From the NCBI GenBank assembly GCA_000711775.1, contig ARYC01017296.1, positions 78,260 to 142,259 on the forward strand: a stretch of DNA of 64,000 bases. Reading direction: 5' to 3'. This DNA is from Oxytricha trifallax (taxonomy: Eukaryota > Ciliophora > Spirotrichea > Sporadotrichida > Oxytrichidae). Positions within the stretch are counted from its first letter, which is position 1; the number at the start of each line of letters is the position of its first letter. Shown piece by piece: positions 35,703 to 47,974 of the stretch. Under the pieces are notes generated by a model. The model worked only from the letters and a program-made list of their open reading frames with translations, was not told where the DNA came from and searched no databases. The translations under genes and the position numbers were made by a program.

Positions 35703-36604
35703 AATTTTTACATAAAATTAAAATTAATAATTTTATAAGCAAGCATCTATTATCATAAAGCTCAAATTTTCTTAATATTAATCAAATCTTAGATAAAATA
35801 GTTATAAATTTAAAGTATGAGTAATTTTTAGGGGAGAAGTCTTACAAAATCTAGTTTAATTATATAGCACTATTGCGATATCACTAAAAAGAATTCAATA
35901 TTCAGAAAATGAAATTACAAAGGAAAACCATTTGACCTTTTAACTATTAATAGATATTGTGCATCGCTTCTAATTTATTCATTAAAATATATTTTAATAT
36001 TTTAAGCAAAACATTTTTATAATACTGCAAAATGTCAAAATTTGACTTATTGAGGTAGCTCTATCTTATTAAAACGATGCTGCTGTTTAGTAATTTAATT
36101 TATGAAAAATTAAATTTTGTGAAAAAAAGTTAAAAATCGAAATTAAATTGTTTATATATGCCAAACTTAATAAATAAAAAATAGGGAATAGAATTTATTT
36201 TATTTACCTTGTATTATAAATTAATTTTTATAATCTATGCAATCAAGAATATTCTGAAATTTTAGCTTTTTAAAAAATGCTTATTTGATAGCATTTTATC
36301 TTGAATAATAATTTTAAAATAACAGTTAACTGTTTTAAATGATTAAAATAATATATAACAATATAACTTTCATATTTTGTGTTTAAATTGACCACCATTT
36401 TTCATAGCTAAAATATCTTTATCTTGATGAAAATACCAAGAAACAAGCGCTCTTATTAAATAATAATTTTTATGATTTTAACATTTATTAAAATATGAAA
36501 TTTATTTTATTAAAATTTGCCTTGTAAAACTATTTTTATTAATTGCTTGACAGTCTCATTTAAACTCTTGATAAAATGATGTAGTGCGCTTAAAAAGTAA
36601 AATT
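35703..36604. other. AT-rich spacer, little coding signal
   Basis: Mostly low-complexity AT sequence. A weak minus-strand frame near 36390-36470 (SACFLVFSSRQRYFSYEKWW) could be a tiny MDS, but it is too short to support. Confidence 0.3.
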
Positions 36605-38415
36605 ATGATTGCTGCTGGAGACAAAGGATTGAAAATGCCTCTAAAGGCTTGGGAAGACTATCAAAAGGGTTGTAGTCAAAAGAGCATTAACTTGAGAGTT
36701 GAAGCTACACTGACCTTTGTCATTATTAACATTAGATAATTGTATGGCAAAGACTACAATGATGACTATTTATAAATCTACAATTTTAAATTTTAATTTT
36801 AACTCAACACAATTATTGTATTATATTAAAGCTGAGCAGATATATAATACTCTATCTAATAATTTTAAAATTAGAATTTTTAATGTTTGATTCAGTGGTG
36901 TATGATTAGTAAGCAGAAATTAAATGATGTTCGAGGGTATTGATTCACACAGTTGAAAATAAGATTTTATAATCATAAGATTGCCATAAATCAATAAATT
37001 TTTAACTCTTTGATGCATTAAATATTTGATGAATTATATTATGAGAATTTTTATTTAATTAAGATTGTTTTTAATTACTTTTTTAATTAATATAGCAATA
37101 AATGTGTTTTTTATATGAGAATTATTGCTTATATAGAAATATCCTTAAATTATAGAAATAATTTAAAATCAATATTTATTTTAAAACAATTTAAACTGCC
37201 TTATTTTCAATTGTATCTCAACACTTAGAGTTGAATGTTGTTCATAATGTAAATCTCAATTTTTAAAGAGGGACAAAAATAATTGATCTAAATAAATATA
37301 TATTAATTTTAAATTTTTGAATTAAGCTTCATATTCTTATTCTCATTCTGTCTTAATTTATCATAGCCTTTGATTTCAATTCCAAAAAATCTATCTTATG
37401 GCATTGATACCAGACAAACAATACTAAATATTACTTTAAACATTATTTATAATGTTATTGATTTAATTTCTTTTGTATAAAGTTGTGCATCTTTTCCCTA
37501 AATTAATATTTAATTTCATGAACTATCATATAAATTTTTCATCGGATACGGATGACAACTTATGTCTCTATTTTTTTATTTCATAAAAGTCATGTTAGTT
37601 GCACTTCCCTTTACGTATTATTATATATTCAATTTTTAATAATTAGTTTTTATAAATATTTAAATTTCATTTATTTTCATCGACTAGACTGACAACCTTT
37701 TAATAATTTTAAGGCCACAAATTTTTTCTAATAGTTTTAATTAATATCATTATCAATGATTTTTAAATTATCCGTTAACTTTTAAAATTATTGGTTTAAT
37801 ATTTTCCGTTTTTCACCTTTTATTATCTTTTTCAGTATTGTTTATTCCTTTTTTTAGATAAATAATAAATGAATTCTACAGGGTGCCTATTTGAATATCT
37901 TGAGTGATACTGATGGACTCTTTATATCTAATAGGGATGCTTAGAACAATGTTCTATATCCTTTTCTATAACTCTAATTACTAAGGGAAAATAAAATTTA
38001 AAATTACCTCGCCTGAAAAATATTTTAGAGATTGTCAGCCAGATCAGTATTATAAATATATTTCAAATTCTTAACTATAGCATCTTGACATATTTCTTAG
38101 AATTCACAAATCCTGTTGAAAATATTTTAAGTTTTAAGAAAGTTCAACTAGCATCAACAGAAGACATTGGGATGCATAATAATCTGAACAAGATTTACTT
38201 CAATTATCTTGTATTTTTTATGAATTCTATTCATCAACTCCCCAATACTTTTGCTTGAATATAGGGACCAGGTCATTTAAAAAAATAGGAATTTCTCACA
38301 AAAACTTGATCATCATAATCTAAATTTGTTAGGTATTGTGCCAAAAATTGACATGCCTCGAGGCTTTATATCCAATAGTTTATATACCCCTCTCTCCTGG
38401 TTATTAGCAGCTGAT
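36605..38415 (+). CDS. Hypothetical gene in IES-separated segments
   Basis: ATG 36605 opens MIAAGDKGLKMPLKAWEDYQ, coding to about 36780. Further plus-strand segments are at about 37880-38027 (GAYLNILSDTDGLFISNRDA), 38120-38210 (VQLASTEDIGMHNNLNKIYF) and 38265-38415 (DHHNLNLLGIVPKIDMPRGF). Each reads with TAA/TAG as Gln, is GC-richer than its flanks, and is bounded by AT-rich sequence with stops. A start codon and collinear order suggest one gene, but a link between the first and later segments is inferred. The large gap 36850-37880 contains a possible minus-strand MDS. Function unknown. Confidence 0.4.
37200..37395 (-). CDS. Short hypothetical coding segment (minus strand)
   Basis: The minus-strand frame with TAA/TAG as Gln reads IEIKGYDKLRQNENKNMKLN and continues open for about 60 codons. 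Charged and helical. It lies within the gap between plus-strand segments. It may share a gene with 35500-35702. Weak evidence, no domain. Confidence 0.25.
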
Positions 38416-38627
38416 TGATTTTTATAATTATTTATAGCAATTCAAATTTATTTAAACAGACTAATTAATATGATTTATTTTTAATTAAATATATAATTCT
38501 ATCAATAAACAGGATAAGAAGATTAATCAGAGATAAAAGTCAATAATAATTCATTGACATTTTAGAAAAATAAAGGATTTTTATAATAATATAAAATCTA
38601 AATGCTTTAGGATGTTTAAAATTTTAT

Positions 38628-41560
38628 TCACTATAAAGGCTAATTAATATCTGGGAAGAATTCCTGAATGCTTTTAAAATTAAAGAAACAAAAAAGCAAA
38701 ATATTATATTAAAATTAAAAAGTTATCATTTTGATAGCATTTTTTATGTAATATAATTACAATATTTATTAAAATAATATAATTATAGCAAGTCAATGAA
38801 GTAATTTCCATTAAAGTCTCTCTGAACTACTCCAAGAACTTAGGCAGAGTTATGTAGTAGAAATGCTTCTTAATTTAAAATCTATCCATTATATAGATTT
38901 TATTATATAAACAAATCATTTTAAATATCCTGAGTTGAGGCATTTTCTTAATTGGGAGGTAAATCAAATACCAAAATATGTTTAGGGTTCTTCACCTGAT
39001 ACTTGCTGCTTTAGAATTATATAGCTAAGAACTTAATTATAAAGTGAGAGATCTTGGGCTACTAGAAGTTCGACATTATCAATATAATATAGATTAAATC
39101 CTAAGGTAATTGAACAAGAGACTAAGAATGATTGCTATATTGATATATTAGATTATTTATAAATATCTTAGAGTTATACAGCATTTAAACAGCCAAGTGG
39201 AACAGAATTAAGAAGTTGAACAGATTTAAAAAGAATACTTGCTTTGGGATCTCATCTTTCTCTGGGAAGCTTGGCTCTGATATTTTCAAAGGATTGATAT
39301 ACTATAATAATACAAAGTAGTTTAACTCATATAGCTCTGTATCTTTGAAAACCCCATCATTTTTGCAATGTTTGGAGTTATTATTAATTATGAGATAATT
39401 TACTGGGAATTAGAGTTGAGCAACCTTTTGTGAGCTCCTCTTGACAATGGACCTCATGTCATTATCTATATTTACCAGATTTATTATGTTAAATATTATA
39501 TTTCCTATTAATCTCTATGCCTCTCTATTGGAATCAAAAGCTCAATTTAAGTGTTATTCGTCTTGAACGTATAATTAAAATTTAATATAATAATAATAAA
39601 TTACTTTATTATAAACTGTTCTTAAGTCTGTGCTCTTGCAGAAAGCGGAGGGATTTTGAGATTTGCGCTTTGATCATTCCTTGAAAATTAAAATTAATAA
39701 TAATGATATTTTGAAACGTTAGAGTTTGTTTTCTGCATCGAGACCAATATTCTTATCATTAAATGCTCTTTTAAATGTTGTCTATTTGCTTCTGCTTTTT
39801 AGTTTCATACTTTATCTTGACATCATTTATAAATTTATGATTACCATTATTTCATAATCTTTAAAAATTTGTAAAATATATGAAATTTTTTTTCATTGTT
39901 TGAAGCAATATTTTGGCAATTCATTTATATATTCAACTCATTCTTTTCAAAATTACTTATTATATAATGAATTTACTATATTTTAAATTAACTATCACAT
40001 AAAAATATCTGTTAATCTAATTATAAATATTAATTCCTTAAAATTTTAAATGATTAAATTTAACTCGCTCTAATTATACAATTTTAGCAAATTTATGTAT
40101 TTTCCAATATTTAATAAATAAATTGTACATTATGATTAATAACTTATACTTTACAAGTTTAAATCTACTGAGACAATAATAAATATAATTCATTTTTTTC
40201 GTAAATCTGGTATATCCTTAATTAATACTTTATTTTAATGCATTTACAATTATAATGTTAATTACTAATTCCAATCTTTTTTGAATAAATATTGTCTGAT
40301 AATTTATAAGATATACTACGATTAAATATTTGCCTCTGCTTGATATAGTATTTGCAGACCATTTAAACTTAAAATATTATTATTATAAGAGTTTCCAAAT
40401 ATGTAATCAGGCACTCAACATTCATATAGCTTCTACCTGAAAATCAAGAATTGGTAGGTTAATAAATAAATAAAATTAATAACTGTACATTAAGATTAAT
40501 AATTTTAGCTATAATTATTTGGAAAAAAATAAAAACTAAGTGAACTTATTAAATTTTATTTATTAATTATATTATAAGTTATATTAAAATATAAAATATA
40601 TGATTTTAATGATTAAAAAATTACTATTTAAATAATTAATATAATTAATTAAAGAAGATACCATAAATAGAGTTATGAATATTATTTAAATTGATAAATA
40701 ATATTTATAAAATGTTCTCTTGAGAATTGGGGAACTTGACTCCCAATTCTCAAGAGTGAGCCATTCCTTCTCAGTTTTAAATATCTGACTTGACTAGCTA
40801 GACTGATTGTAAGCGCTAGTGGTATGCTTAGTATTCACATGTATATTATAAAATAATTTATGAAAATGTATTGATCAATCATTGATTAGTCCAGGCAAAA
40901 CTTACTCCTAAGTGAACATAACTATAATATTGCTGACTTATTTTGAAGTGATCACTTTTTATTACGTGTCTGTGAGCAAGCCAAAGATGTGATGCAAGAA
41001 TGAGATATATTTCAAAATTTTTGGCTATTAACCTCAAATACTTTACTGCTCTTGCAATTTAATTAATGTGTGTAAGTGAAGGATTTAATTATTTCATCTT
41101 GGCTATTTACCATGTCTAAGAAAAGATATTTATATTCAATTTAACACATATAAATTATTAAAGTTATTTTACATATTATATTAAATGGCCTATGAAGTAG
41201 ATAAGATATAGAATTTGTCTCTAATTCAAATTTATACTTTTTAACTCTTTTATAAATCTCATATTTTTTGTTTTTACATAATTTTTATCTATTAATATAC
41301 TCTTAACCAACCTGTCTTTGCCAACTATATGATGCCTCTTACTAATCTAAAATCATAAAAAGTTTAAGCCTAGGAGCTGGCCATATATCTATTTTTCATT
41401 TATTACTTTAATAAACTAATCTTGACTCCCTCAGCTTATTTGTATAGAGCTGCATATACTTTTATAAATGAAATTATAATAATAATGTACTCATTAGTTT
41501 TTCGAGAGATGTTCTTTTCCTTCTTGTGGAGACTATATTACAGATAAATATATTCTTAAA
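38628..41560 (-). CDS. Hypothetical gene family copy Q (inverted partner of P)
   Basis: Minus-strand segments in order: about 41540-41340, 41110-40930, 40860-40730 (TEKEWLTLENWESSSPILKR), 40450-40230, 39830-39610, 39570-39500, 39450-39310 (NDGVFKDTELYELNYF), 39290-39180 (ISEPSFPEKDEIPKQVFFLN), 38960-38780, and the end SIQEFFPDINQPL with TGA 38630-38628. Nucleotide similarity to copy P is high within these segments and extends into several IESs, so the duplication is recent relative to R/S. Copy Q lacks the Merlin insertion of P. Function unknown. Confidence 0.55.
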
Positions 41561-42059
41561 TTATATTAGGTCAGTATATTAATAAAAATATAAAGAGATA
41601 TTTTTTAATTTAAAGAATCTGTTACACTGTAGGAGCTAAATTTATTTATGGAAATAATTTATAATTAATTAACTTGATGTAATATTCCGTTGCAAATAAA
41701 CTTATGGAAACAATAATATAAATGCTTGATTGAAATAAATTGAAAATTATATAAGTTTTCTATTGGCGATATCGCATTGCTAAAGCAAATTTTACAAGAC
41801 TGTAATTTTGAGTGATTTGTTTAATTAATAGTAATGCCAAAATTAAAGTTTGTTTATCTCCGTCCATTAATGCGATAAAAAATTTCCAACATTATTAAAC
41901 TCCAATTGATTTGAATTCTATGAGAAATTTATTTAATTATTTATGTTTCCACAAAGTTAACATCGATAAACTTTGATTATTAAATTATTAATTTTTAAAT
42001 TATTTCCCAAATTAAATGTTTTTCTACAATATTAAATTAATAATCTTAATATGATATTC

Positions 42060-42660
42060 GCCACATCCACAGATCTGGAAATCGTAATATTCCTTCCCTT
42101 AATATGGAGAATTATAGTATTAATTGTAAAGAAAAAAATCCTTAAATCATGAGAACTGCTTCAATTATTTCACATACCTAAGATATCAAATTTAAAATAA
42201 CTAAGAATAAATAAAATTTATTAAACATTTCTTATTAAATGTGGTCATTATTTTAGAAATGTTTTCTTCACGGTGAATATTTTAATAATCCAGAACCATG
42301 GGGAGGACTAATTTTTATTTCTAGGAGGACTAATTTTTATTTCTAGATTTATGGTGGTTATCCAAAGTATTGACTAAATATGATAAATCGGATGATTAAT
42401 AAATTAGAATAATCAATTGTATATTTGTATATTTCTTTAAAAATATGCTTATAAATTTATTGAGAAGGAATCCCTTGTATAAGACAAAACTACATTAGAA
42501 CTAGAAATTGAAGATCTTTATCGCTAAATTATATAAATTATTCATCAAGCAGGTATCAACTGAGATAGAGCAGCAATAATATTACAATAAAACAAGAAGA
42601 AACTGCAAGAGAATGCTGAGCTCATGGCTGTGAATTATTTATAAATTTAACATTAACTGA
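42060..42660 (+). CDS. Hypothetical coding segments with an internal TGA
   Basis: Two stretches: about 42060-42235 (NIPSLNMENYSINCKEKNPQ) and about 42460-42640 (DKTTLELEIEDLYRQIIQII, then after one in-frame TGA, AAIILQQNKKKLQENAELMA). The second is an obvious coiled-coil frame that continues on both sides of the TGA, so the TGA is a mutation, a readthrough codon, or lies in an unrecognised mini-intron. Between them at 42300-42344 a 22-bp unit is tandemly duplicated. No start codon or function assigned. Confidence 0.4.
42300..42344. repeat. Perfect 22-bp tandem duplication
   Basis: The unit ggaggactaatttttatttc followed by ta occurs twice back to back. It lies in the gap between two coding stretches. 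It is consistent with replication slippage or a pointer-like repeat. Confidence 0.6.
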
Positions 42661-43465
42661 TTATTTTATAATTTAATTATCAATTATATTAAATATAATT
42701 TATATAATTATTTTAAGTATACTTACTACAAAAAAATTAAATACTAATTTTCCTAGTAGTATAATATTCAATTATAAATCTTAAAATTTAATATTAATAT
42801 AAAAAGAGTAAATATAATAATCAAATAGATTTTATATACTAATCTACAATCAAACAAATTAATTAATTTTTATATTGAGCTTTTACTTATTTGATGGTAA
42901 ATTAATCCAAAAATCTTGTCGCTTGAGTTTTCATAATAGTAATTAATGACAAAATTAACAAACAAAAATCAATGCTAAATGTATTTATTTTCACATAATT
43001 TAATAATTAAATTTTTAATAATTTTACTAAAAAACTACTCAACAATCTATAATTTATTTGATAATCAAAATTTTACTGAGTAAAAGGAATCCAATAATTT
43101 ATGTTTTATATTATTATTATGTGATTATTAATATTTGGGTTAAATTAAAGAGATTTATATGCTTAATATTGGCTTTAATTATATATTTAGCAAAAAACTT
43201 AATTTATTTGAATAAAAATTATTGAAAATATATATTATTAATTAATTATTTATTTTAAACATCAAACTGTTTTCTTATTTATTACATTAATTTTTAATCA
43301 AATTATTAGTTTAAAATTTCAAAAATATTCAAAATATTAGGCTAATTAATTTTATACTTCGAATTATTTAAAATGTTAAGCATATGTAAAATTATAATTA
43401 ATAAATAAATCGTAAGATTTTACTACTTGTGCTAGAGACTAAATCTTTTGAGTTTACGAATTGAT
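42661..43465. other. AT-rich spacer without a recognised gene
   Basis: Stops in all frames and low-complexity AT sequence. It is the likely upstream region of the gene starting at 43466. Confidence 0.35.
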
Positions 43466-45811
43466 ATGGAGGCAAGAAGCTAAGAACACTTAATAAAGGA
43501 TTAGGTAGCAGGCATTAATCTTTCACACGATAAGAATAGAATCTCATAAAAAATTTAAAGCAGTGATATTGAACAATTTGTCCTGAAACATGAAGAGTCA
43601 AACTATCTGAAGTTCCACTCAGCCTATCAAAACTCTGTGTAGCTTATCAGAAGAGCAGACTGCGTCGTGGCTAAGTATGAGAAATAATGTGGCATACAGG
43701 TGAGTCCCATCGAGGTCAAGGCACAAGCTTCAAGCCTCCTACCAAAGCCTGAAAAGTTTAATGTGAGTAATTGAGTGATAAATTTTATAATTAAATCAAT
43801 TTAATTTTATTGATTTACATTTTACCTTTTTATGAGCCAGAGGTAAGAAGAGGAGAAGGTGTAGAGTGATACTCATCTGCAAGATATAAAGCTTGGATTT
43901 GGCTCGAAATTGACCTCTAACAATGAAAATTTATTATCTGAGCAAGTTGATCATAAAAACATAATGCCAAGCAAAATTGCAGCTTCAACAGTAGCTCAAC
44001 ATTTCCATAGAGGCAATACCACAAGTGAGCAAATATAAGTTAATCAAGGAATAAGAGGACCATCCGGATTGCAATCGACCAACTTGCAGAGGCATGACGA
44101 AAAATCCGACCAGAATATCTAGAGAGATATACAAGGAACCTTCAATCAGATGTAAATTGCTGCTAAGACTTTTGAATAGAATAATTTAGACCACAATTAA
44201 ACTACATAAAATATTTAAAATTATTGGAATATTATTTATTTTAAAAATGAGGGAGGGTAGGGTGTTTCCTGCCAAGTAAAATGCTTGAATATTTTGTAGA
44301 CGATCACATATTAAATTTACATTTTCGCCAAATTAAATTCTTCAAAATCTTTTTACTATAAATCTGAGCAACAGACTTCTTCCCTACAAAATGATTAATT
44401 TTTTTCTTATTTTTACAACTTAAAAATAATGAATTATCAAAAAAGTTGGAGGTATTTCTTTATATGCTTGAATCGAAATAAAATTTATTTAATTAAATTC
44501 GAATAAATAATATTTTTTCAGGAAAAAAGAGTTGTATAAATTATATTTATTTTTTGCCTATTATTATAAAAATATATCATCAATAACAAAAATTAATCTT
44601 AAACATAAGATAATTAAATATTATTAGTAATTGGGATTTAAATTCTATCCTCAACAAGCTGAGAGATTGCCAACGGAATATTGAAAAGGAATCAATTCGT
44701 TGTTTTTAATATATTTATTTTTTAATAGAAAAATAAACCCCTATTTGAACATTGTTGTATTGAGAGAGGCACTGGCTGTCGTGAAGGCTGACGACTGCTA
44801 CTTAAAGAACCACATCAATAACTTTGTAGATCCTCAAGTCCTTGAAGAGCACCAGAAGTTTGAAGAGGAATTACATAATTTATTAATGGAGATTGAAGAC
44901 TTTAAAAACCAAAACAATTAAATTTTCAGAGGCTCAAACGACAGATCTGATAATCATGGATTCTTAAGAAGCGGCGATATGAAGTAAACTGGCTTGCTTA
45001 AGAATTAGTAGATTAATCTTGAAAGCAGTCAAATCCTCAAATATCATTTTTATTTTAATTAATTTATGGGAAATTTAATGTTCCAGTTATTGTTTGTTAA
45101 AATTTATTTTTAATTCATAATCTAATTTTAACTTAATATTTTATTCATTATTCTAGGAATATAATTTTTACTTACTTAAATAAACTAATCATAAAATTTA
45201 ATTTATAAGACTATTTTTTTAATTTCTCTCAACTTATTTTTCTAAAATAAAACAAGAAAGACTTATTTAAAAATTAGAAAATGTATATAATAAAAGACAC
45301 TAATTAGAATTAATTAGTTATTTAATAATTATTTTTTAGAATTTGAGAGGATTTAGTAACCAGAACAATTTAGAGGGTACTAAACAATAATTTAATAAAA
45401 ATAAAAAAATTACATAAATTTAAATATAAATTAAAATACTAAGCATATTTAAAACACCTTTTCAATTTAGCCTTCGATGGGGGATCTCAAATTTTTGCCG
45501 ATATCATATAAAATTTGACTGTTTATTGTAAATGCATGACAACATAGAGTTCTGCTAGTCAGGCAGACAAGAGCACTCAAATTCAAGAAAAGCACCAATC
45601 TACGATCTTTGGTCATATTCATTAAAAGATAAATACTTTCAGAATATTAAATTAGTGATTTACTATATCAGTTTGACTAATTGCAAATTAATTAAAAATT
45701 ATAGTATTTTGATTGATAAAGCCATGAAGTAGGGCGTTATTGATAAAGTTTATGATTATCAGCTAGATTCAGAGTTTTCTAGGTAATTTCTTAAGTGCCT
45801 TCAAGGACAAT
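43466..45811 (+). CDS. Hypothetical hydrophilic protein gene, interrupted at its 3' side by TBE 2
   Basis: ATG 43466 opens MEARSQEHLIKDQVAGINLS. The first exon runs to 43762, an intron follows (43763-43840), and the next exon runs 43841 to about 44215, rich in Gln, Ser and Asn. Further segments: about 44645-44700 (ILNKLRDCQRNIEKESIR), 44728-45040 (HINNFVDPQVLEEHQKFEEE, LHNLLMEIEDFKNQNN), 45350-45400, 45560-45655 and 45719-45811 (VIDKVYDYQLDSEFSRQFLK). IES-like gaps lie between them. The last segment runs straight into the TBE at 45812 and its continuation beyond the TBE is not recognised, because the right flank is repeat A. The protein is probably largely helical. No known domain. Confidence 0.6.
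43763..43840 (+). other. Probable spliceosomal intron (78 bp)
   Basis: It starts GTGAGT and ends CCAG, is AT-rich, and carries a TGA in the reading frame. Removal keeps phase 0 between LLPKPEKFN and RQEEEKVQSDT. Confidence 0.6.
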
Positions 45812-45960
45812 CAAAACCCCAAAACCCTTTCAGTAGTTTGATTGATAAAAGTAGACTATTAGTGCATACTTTATTAGGGTTTTAATAGGGTTTATGTAGG
45901 GGTTTAATGTTTAAATATTAGTAATTTAAGTGAGTATAGCAAGCGAGTTTCTAAAATATT

Positions 45961-47409
45961 TCACACAAACATAAGCTTAGAGTCATGTGGCAGTTCTCTG
46001 AATCTTATCTTTCTAAGTTGATGTTTGATTGCTTCTATTGCTTGTTAATTCTCTTAGCTTGGCTTGATAATAGTTGAGTATGCAAGTTCTCTGAGACCTC
46101 CATTTATTTTATTTTTATCAAGATAGTGTTTGATTCTCTGCTTAGAATCTCTCTCACCTCTACAGCTAAAGTAATCGTTTCTTGGCATGTCACTCTCTAT
46201 AATTATTACTGCTAGAGCCCAGATATCCCATTAAGTGTCTCCATCTCTCCAATCCTCTCTCTCTGGGAAATATCCAGGAGTCCCGAATACATTGCCTTGT
46301 GCAGAGGCTTGCACTCTTTGACCTCTGTTGAAGTCAATAATATAAACTCTAAGAGGCTAAAAGTTCATCATGATGTTCTCTGGCTTTAAGTCTCTATGAA
46401 CATAACCTAGCTTGTGAAGCTCTTCAATCCCCTCAACTACCTGCTGCACTATCTAGCTAATTTATCTCTGACATCTATTGTCAGATAAGAATTCTCTATA
46501 AGTCATTTCTAGTAAAGGATGCCTGAAGGCTACATGATCTTTACCAAGTAAAATAGCATCAAGCTAGATGATATGCCTGCACTCATTTTACTTTGCCTTT
46601 TAAAGAGCATAATACTCATTAGCAAATTCCATTTAGAACTTGTCATCAGCAAGGAAGTAATTGAAAGGATATATCTTGTAAGCATATTAGTCATCAGTAA
46701 TGACTCTCTTCTCTATTTTATCTTCAAGAGTGAGGTAGCTTTCTAGGCAAGAATCTAAGTCAATAATTTTTAATATGGGAATCTTCATTGCCTCTATTTT
46801 AACCATGATTTTATTGATCTCAGAGACTGGAAAGTTCTTGACTGCTTTCTTCATTTTAACTTACTTCTAGACTTCAACTCTAAGAGACTCCACTGGGTTT
46901 CTTGATCTTCTCTTTTAGAGGAATCTATTCCCTGTAGGTTCATGAATAAAGACAAAACTTTGATTGTGCTTTTTCTTTAAGTGCACTTTGAGGTCTCTAG
47001 TATGAGAATATGGCTTCTCACAGAACTCACAGACATACTTCCCATCTTTCTTTTAATGCTTGAGATATAACCTTGGCATATCGTTGTGTATATCTCTCAA
47101 GTGTCTTTTATAAGTTGACTTGTAAGGGAAAACTTTATTGCATTTTTTGCATTAATAGTCAACTTTGACTGGTATTTATTAATGCTCTATGGCTGGTTGT
47201 TTAACCTCCTCCTCAATTTGCACAGCCTCTTTAATGACCTTCTACTTCATTTATATTTAAATCTCAAAGCTAGACTGGTCAAAGTTGTCATAAGTAGGCT
47301 CCCACTGAGTACAAGCGTCTCTAGTCTCTACTTTTCTTGGTTGCTGGAACGATAATTTTTATTGACTTTACCCAAGTAATGCCGCTCTTCTTAATAGGTT
47401 AGCGCTCAT
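45961..47409 (-). CDS. TBE 57-kDa-type protein: C2H2 zinc fingers plus protein kinase
   Basis: A 482-residue frame from ATG 47409 to TGA 45963-45961, with TAA/TAG as Gln. The frame is open upstream to another ATG at 47550, but the 47409 start gives the size expected for the TBE 57-kDa protein. Two C2H2 fingers: Cys 87/90, His 103/108 and Cys 128/131, His 144/149. The kinase-like domain has Lys 246 (AYKIY), Glu near 266, HRDLKPEN at 339-346, DFN instead of DFG at 360-362, and GTPGYFPERE at 377-386. All main catalytic residues except the DFG glycine are present. In vivo role unknown; nucleic-acid binding and phosphorylation are inferred from domains. The intact frame suggests recent activity or selection. 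Confidence 0.9.
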
Positions 47410-47974
47410 TATAGTTTGCTGATATATTTTATTATAATAATGATAAAATATACCTAGAAATACTATAATAGTCGAGTATAAGACACTGTGGTAGATTCTC
47501 GGCTGAGAGGTAAGAAAATTAAATAACCATAGAAGACTGTAAGTTGACATATTTTATGAGAATTTTATACGTTTTAGTAAATTAAAATACTCCTAATGAA
47601 GTTTTGTTTCTCTAGGAGGTCCTCCAAATCAAGTTTGAACTTAATTTGGAGGTAAAGTTATTAAACATTTTTTAATTTAATATGCTCCTAATTAAGTTTT
47701 AACCTTAAAATTTAACTCCTAATAAAGTTTGAACTTAATTTGGAGGACCTCCTAAAATAATTAAACATTATTAGGAGCAATTTAATGGAGATAGATTGAT
47801 AAAAATGGAAATCAATCTGTGAAACTTGGAGCAAGTTTTTCAATGCTTCTCCTCATATCTTTTCAAGGTTGACCTCCAGTAGGTCCTCCCTATTTAGTAG
47901 TAAGATTTTAATAAACTTAGAATGGATATCCATAATTTTAAATTTCATTAACATTTCTAGAAAGAGGAAGCAAG
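47410..47974. promoter_or_regulatory. Divergent intergenic region of TBE 2 with inverted repeats
   Basis: It separates the start of the kinase ORF (minus) from the start of the 22-kDa-type ORF (plus), so it should hold both promoters. At 47612-47760 the block AGGAGGTCCTCCAAAT and its inverse ATTTGGAGGACCTCCT flank copies of AAGTTTGAACTTAATTTGG, forming hairpin-prone sequence. No specific promoter motif can be named. Confidence 0.4.

Noticed and set aside
44252..44290. gagggagggtagggtgtttcctgcc as another G-tract MITE end
   Set aside because: Shares only GTTTCCTGCC with the family; no opposite end and no 8-bp duplication found.
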